Shown here piece by piece: positions 62,971 through 64,000 of a DNA stretch of 64,000 bases. Source of the stretch: Bradyrhizobium niftali (GTDB taxonomy: Bacteria; Pseudomonadota; Alphaproteobacteria; Rhizobiales; Xanthobacteraceae). The stretch's first letter is position 1. Every line of letters starts with the position of its first letter. A program made the translations under genes and the position numbers. The stretch is taken from positions 186,001-250,000 of the forward strand of contig NZ_SPQT01000003.1 in the NCBI RefSeq assembly GCF_004571025.1, written 5' to 3'. The notes beneath the pieces were generated by a model. It worked only from the letters and a program-made list of their open reading frames with translations. It was not told the origin of the DNA and did no database searches.

Positions 62971-64000
62971 TCAGGCCGCCGCGATGACGCCCTTGAGCTG
63001 GTCCCGGACCTGGCCCGCAATGGCGCGGTAGATCGCCGCATGGGGGCCGTCCGGCTCGCTGTCGACGACGGGATTGCCGGCGTCCGAAGTGGCGCGAATC
63101 GCCATGTGCAGGGGGATCTCGCCCAGGAACGGGACTCCGAGCTTCTCGGCCTCGTGACGCGCCCCGCCATGGCCGAAGATGTCGGATTTCGTGCCGCAAT
63201 GCGGGCACTGGAAGTAGCTCATGTTCTCGACGATGCCGAGCACGGGCACGTTGACCTTCCGGAACATCGCAAGCCCCCGCCGCGCGTCGATCAGCGACAG
63301 GTCCTGCGGGGTCGAGACGATCACGGCGCCCTTCAGCGGCACGTTCTGCGCCAGCGTCAGCTGGGCATCGCCGGTGCCGGGCGGCATGTCGACGACGAGC
63401 ACGTCGAGCTCGCCCCATGCGACGTCGCGCAGCATCTGCGTCACCGCCGACATCACCATCGGACCGCGCCAGATCATCGCGGTCTCTTCCTCCACCAGGA
63501 AGCCGATCGACATGATCGCGAGGCCGAAGCGCCGGAGCGGAATCATCTTGCGCTCGGCGTTGAGCTCCGGCTTGTCGTGCAGGCCCGTCAGCCGCGGCAC
63601 CGATGGGCCGTAGATGTCCGCATCCAGAAGCCCGACCTTGAGGCCGAGGTCGCGCAGGCCCAGCGCCAGATTGAGCGCGGTGGTCGACTTGCCGACGCCG
63701 CCCTTGCCGGAGGCGACCGCGATCACCGCAGCGACGCCCGGAATCTCGGATTGCCGCGCCATCGGCGATTGGCCGCCCTGCGGCGGCTTGTGGGCATGGA
63801 CCGGCTGCACGCCGGGCGTGCCGCGGCTTGGCGTGGGCGGCGGAGGTGGTGCAGAGCCCGGCTTGCGCTCGGCGGTCAGCGCCACCATCACGGTGGTGAC
63901 GCCGGGAATGGCGCGCACGGCGGCCTCGGCCTCGGCCCGGACAGACTCCCAGGCCCGCGCCTCCGCGGCGTCGACATTGATCGAGAAGAACACCTTGCCG
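62971..64000 (-). CDS. Mrp/ApbC-type iron-sulfur carrier ATPase (partial)
   Basis: At least 340 residues; the N-terminus is beyond the window. The beginning (KVFFSINVDAAEARAWESV) is the end of a MIP18/DUF59-type domain, then a Pro-rich linker, then the P-loop AVASGKGGVGKSTTALNLA, DADIYGPSVPRL, DMPPGTGDAQLTLAQ, and the cluster-binding SYFQCPHCGTKSDIFG (CxxC). It carries or assembles 4Fe-4S clusters in the cytoplasm. The GTG at 63993 is internal, not the start. Confidence 0.93.
   Translation of the reverse strand, partial: GKVFFSINVDAAEARAWESVRAEAEAAVRAIPGVTTVMVALTAERKPGSAPPPPPTPSRGTPGVQPVHAHKPPQGGQSPMARQSEIPGVAAVIAVASGKGGVGKSTTALNLALGLRDLGLKVGLLDADIYGPSVPRLTGLHDKPELNAERKMIPLRRFGLAIMSIGFLVEEETAMIWRGPMVMSAVTQMLRDVAWGELDVLVVDMPPGTGDAQLTLAQNVPLKGAVIVSTPQDLSLIDARRGLAMFRKVNVPVLGIVENMSYFQCPHCGTKSDIFGHGGARHEAEKLGVPFLGEIPLHMAIRATSDAGNPVVDSEPDGPHAAIYRAIAGQVRDQLKGVIAAA

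Overview
The window is high-GC chromosomal DNA from an alphaproteobacterium, most likely Bradyrhizobium or a close relative. The evidence is the codon and GC style, the rhizobial interspersed palindromes (2142-2247, 15595-15668, 27851-27988, 28021-28097, 61240-61386), a coxMNOP-like oxidase cluster, DUF2865 and DUF2189 proteins, and a class II DAHP synthase. No rRNA, tRNA, CRISPR array, insertion sequence or prophage was seen. Most of the window is housekeeping and transport genes with a few accessory insertions.

Layout, 1-20 kb: the 5' part of an Atm1-type ABC exporter; a LOG-family protein; a VOC protein; a tightly coupled operon cysS - tiny membrane protein - GNAT acetyltransferase - cimA; small secreted proteins; a five-gene aa3-type heme-copper oxidase operon (9254-13783); nadE; dgkA and class II DAHP synthase; an alpha/beta hydrolase; an aldehyde dehydrogenase. 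20-32 kb: a dense run of regulators, including two ModE-type helix-turn-helix proteins with a ModE-box-like dyad close by, LysR, AraC and MocR; a TerB / small membrane protein / TerC-like operon followed by a YqhA-like gene; a MOSC-flavin reductase-ferredoxin fusion. 32-45 kb: a PaiB-like protein; a class II amidotransferase overlapping a GCS2-type ligase; a bicupin; stress and zinc-ribbon small proteins; the gor / DUF2059 / rpiA operon; gph; a lipoprotein; moaA.

45-64 kb: a TRAP transporter permease pair behind two 15-bp dyads, an M20 peptidase, and a two-component system followed by a TRAP binding protein. Next comes the most unusual block (53460-59730, minus strand): a CHAT-domain protease, a nine-helix membrane protein with no family I recognise, and a 1117-residue protein joining a lipase-like alpha/beta hydrolase region to a second CHAT protease. 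The window ends with an SDR oxidoreductase, a second TRAP binding protein paralogous to the first, and an Mrp-type ATPase running off the edge.

The CHAT cassette is the best candidate for an undescribed system. Two caspase-like proteases with intact His/Cys dyads flank a membrane protein in one apparent transcription unit. This recalls protease-gated abortive-infection or cell-death modules, but the function is inference only.
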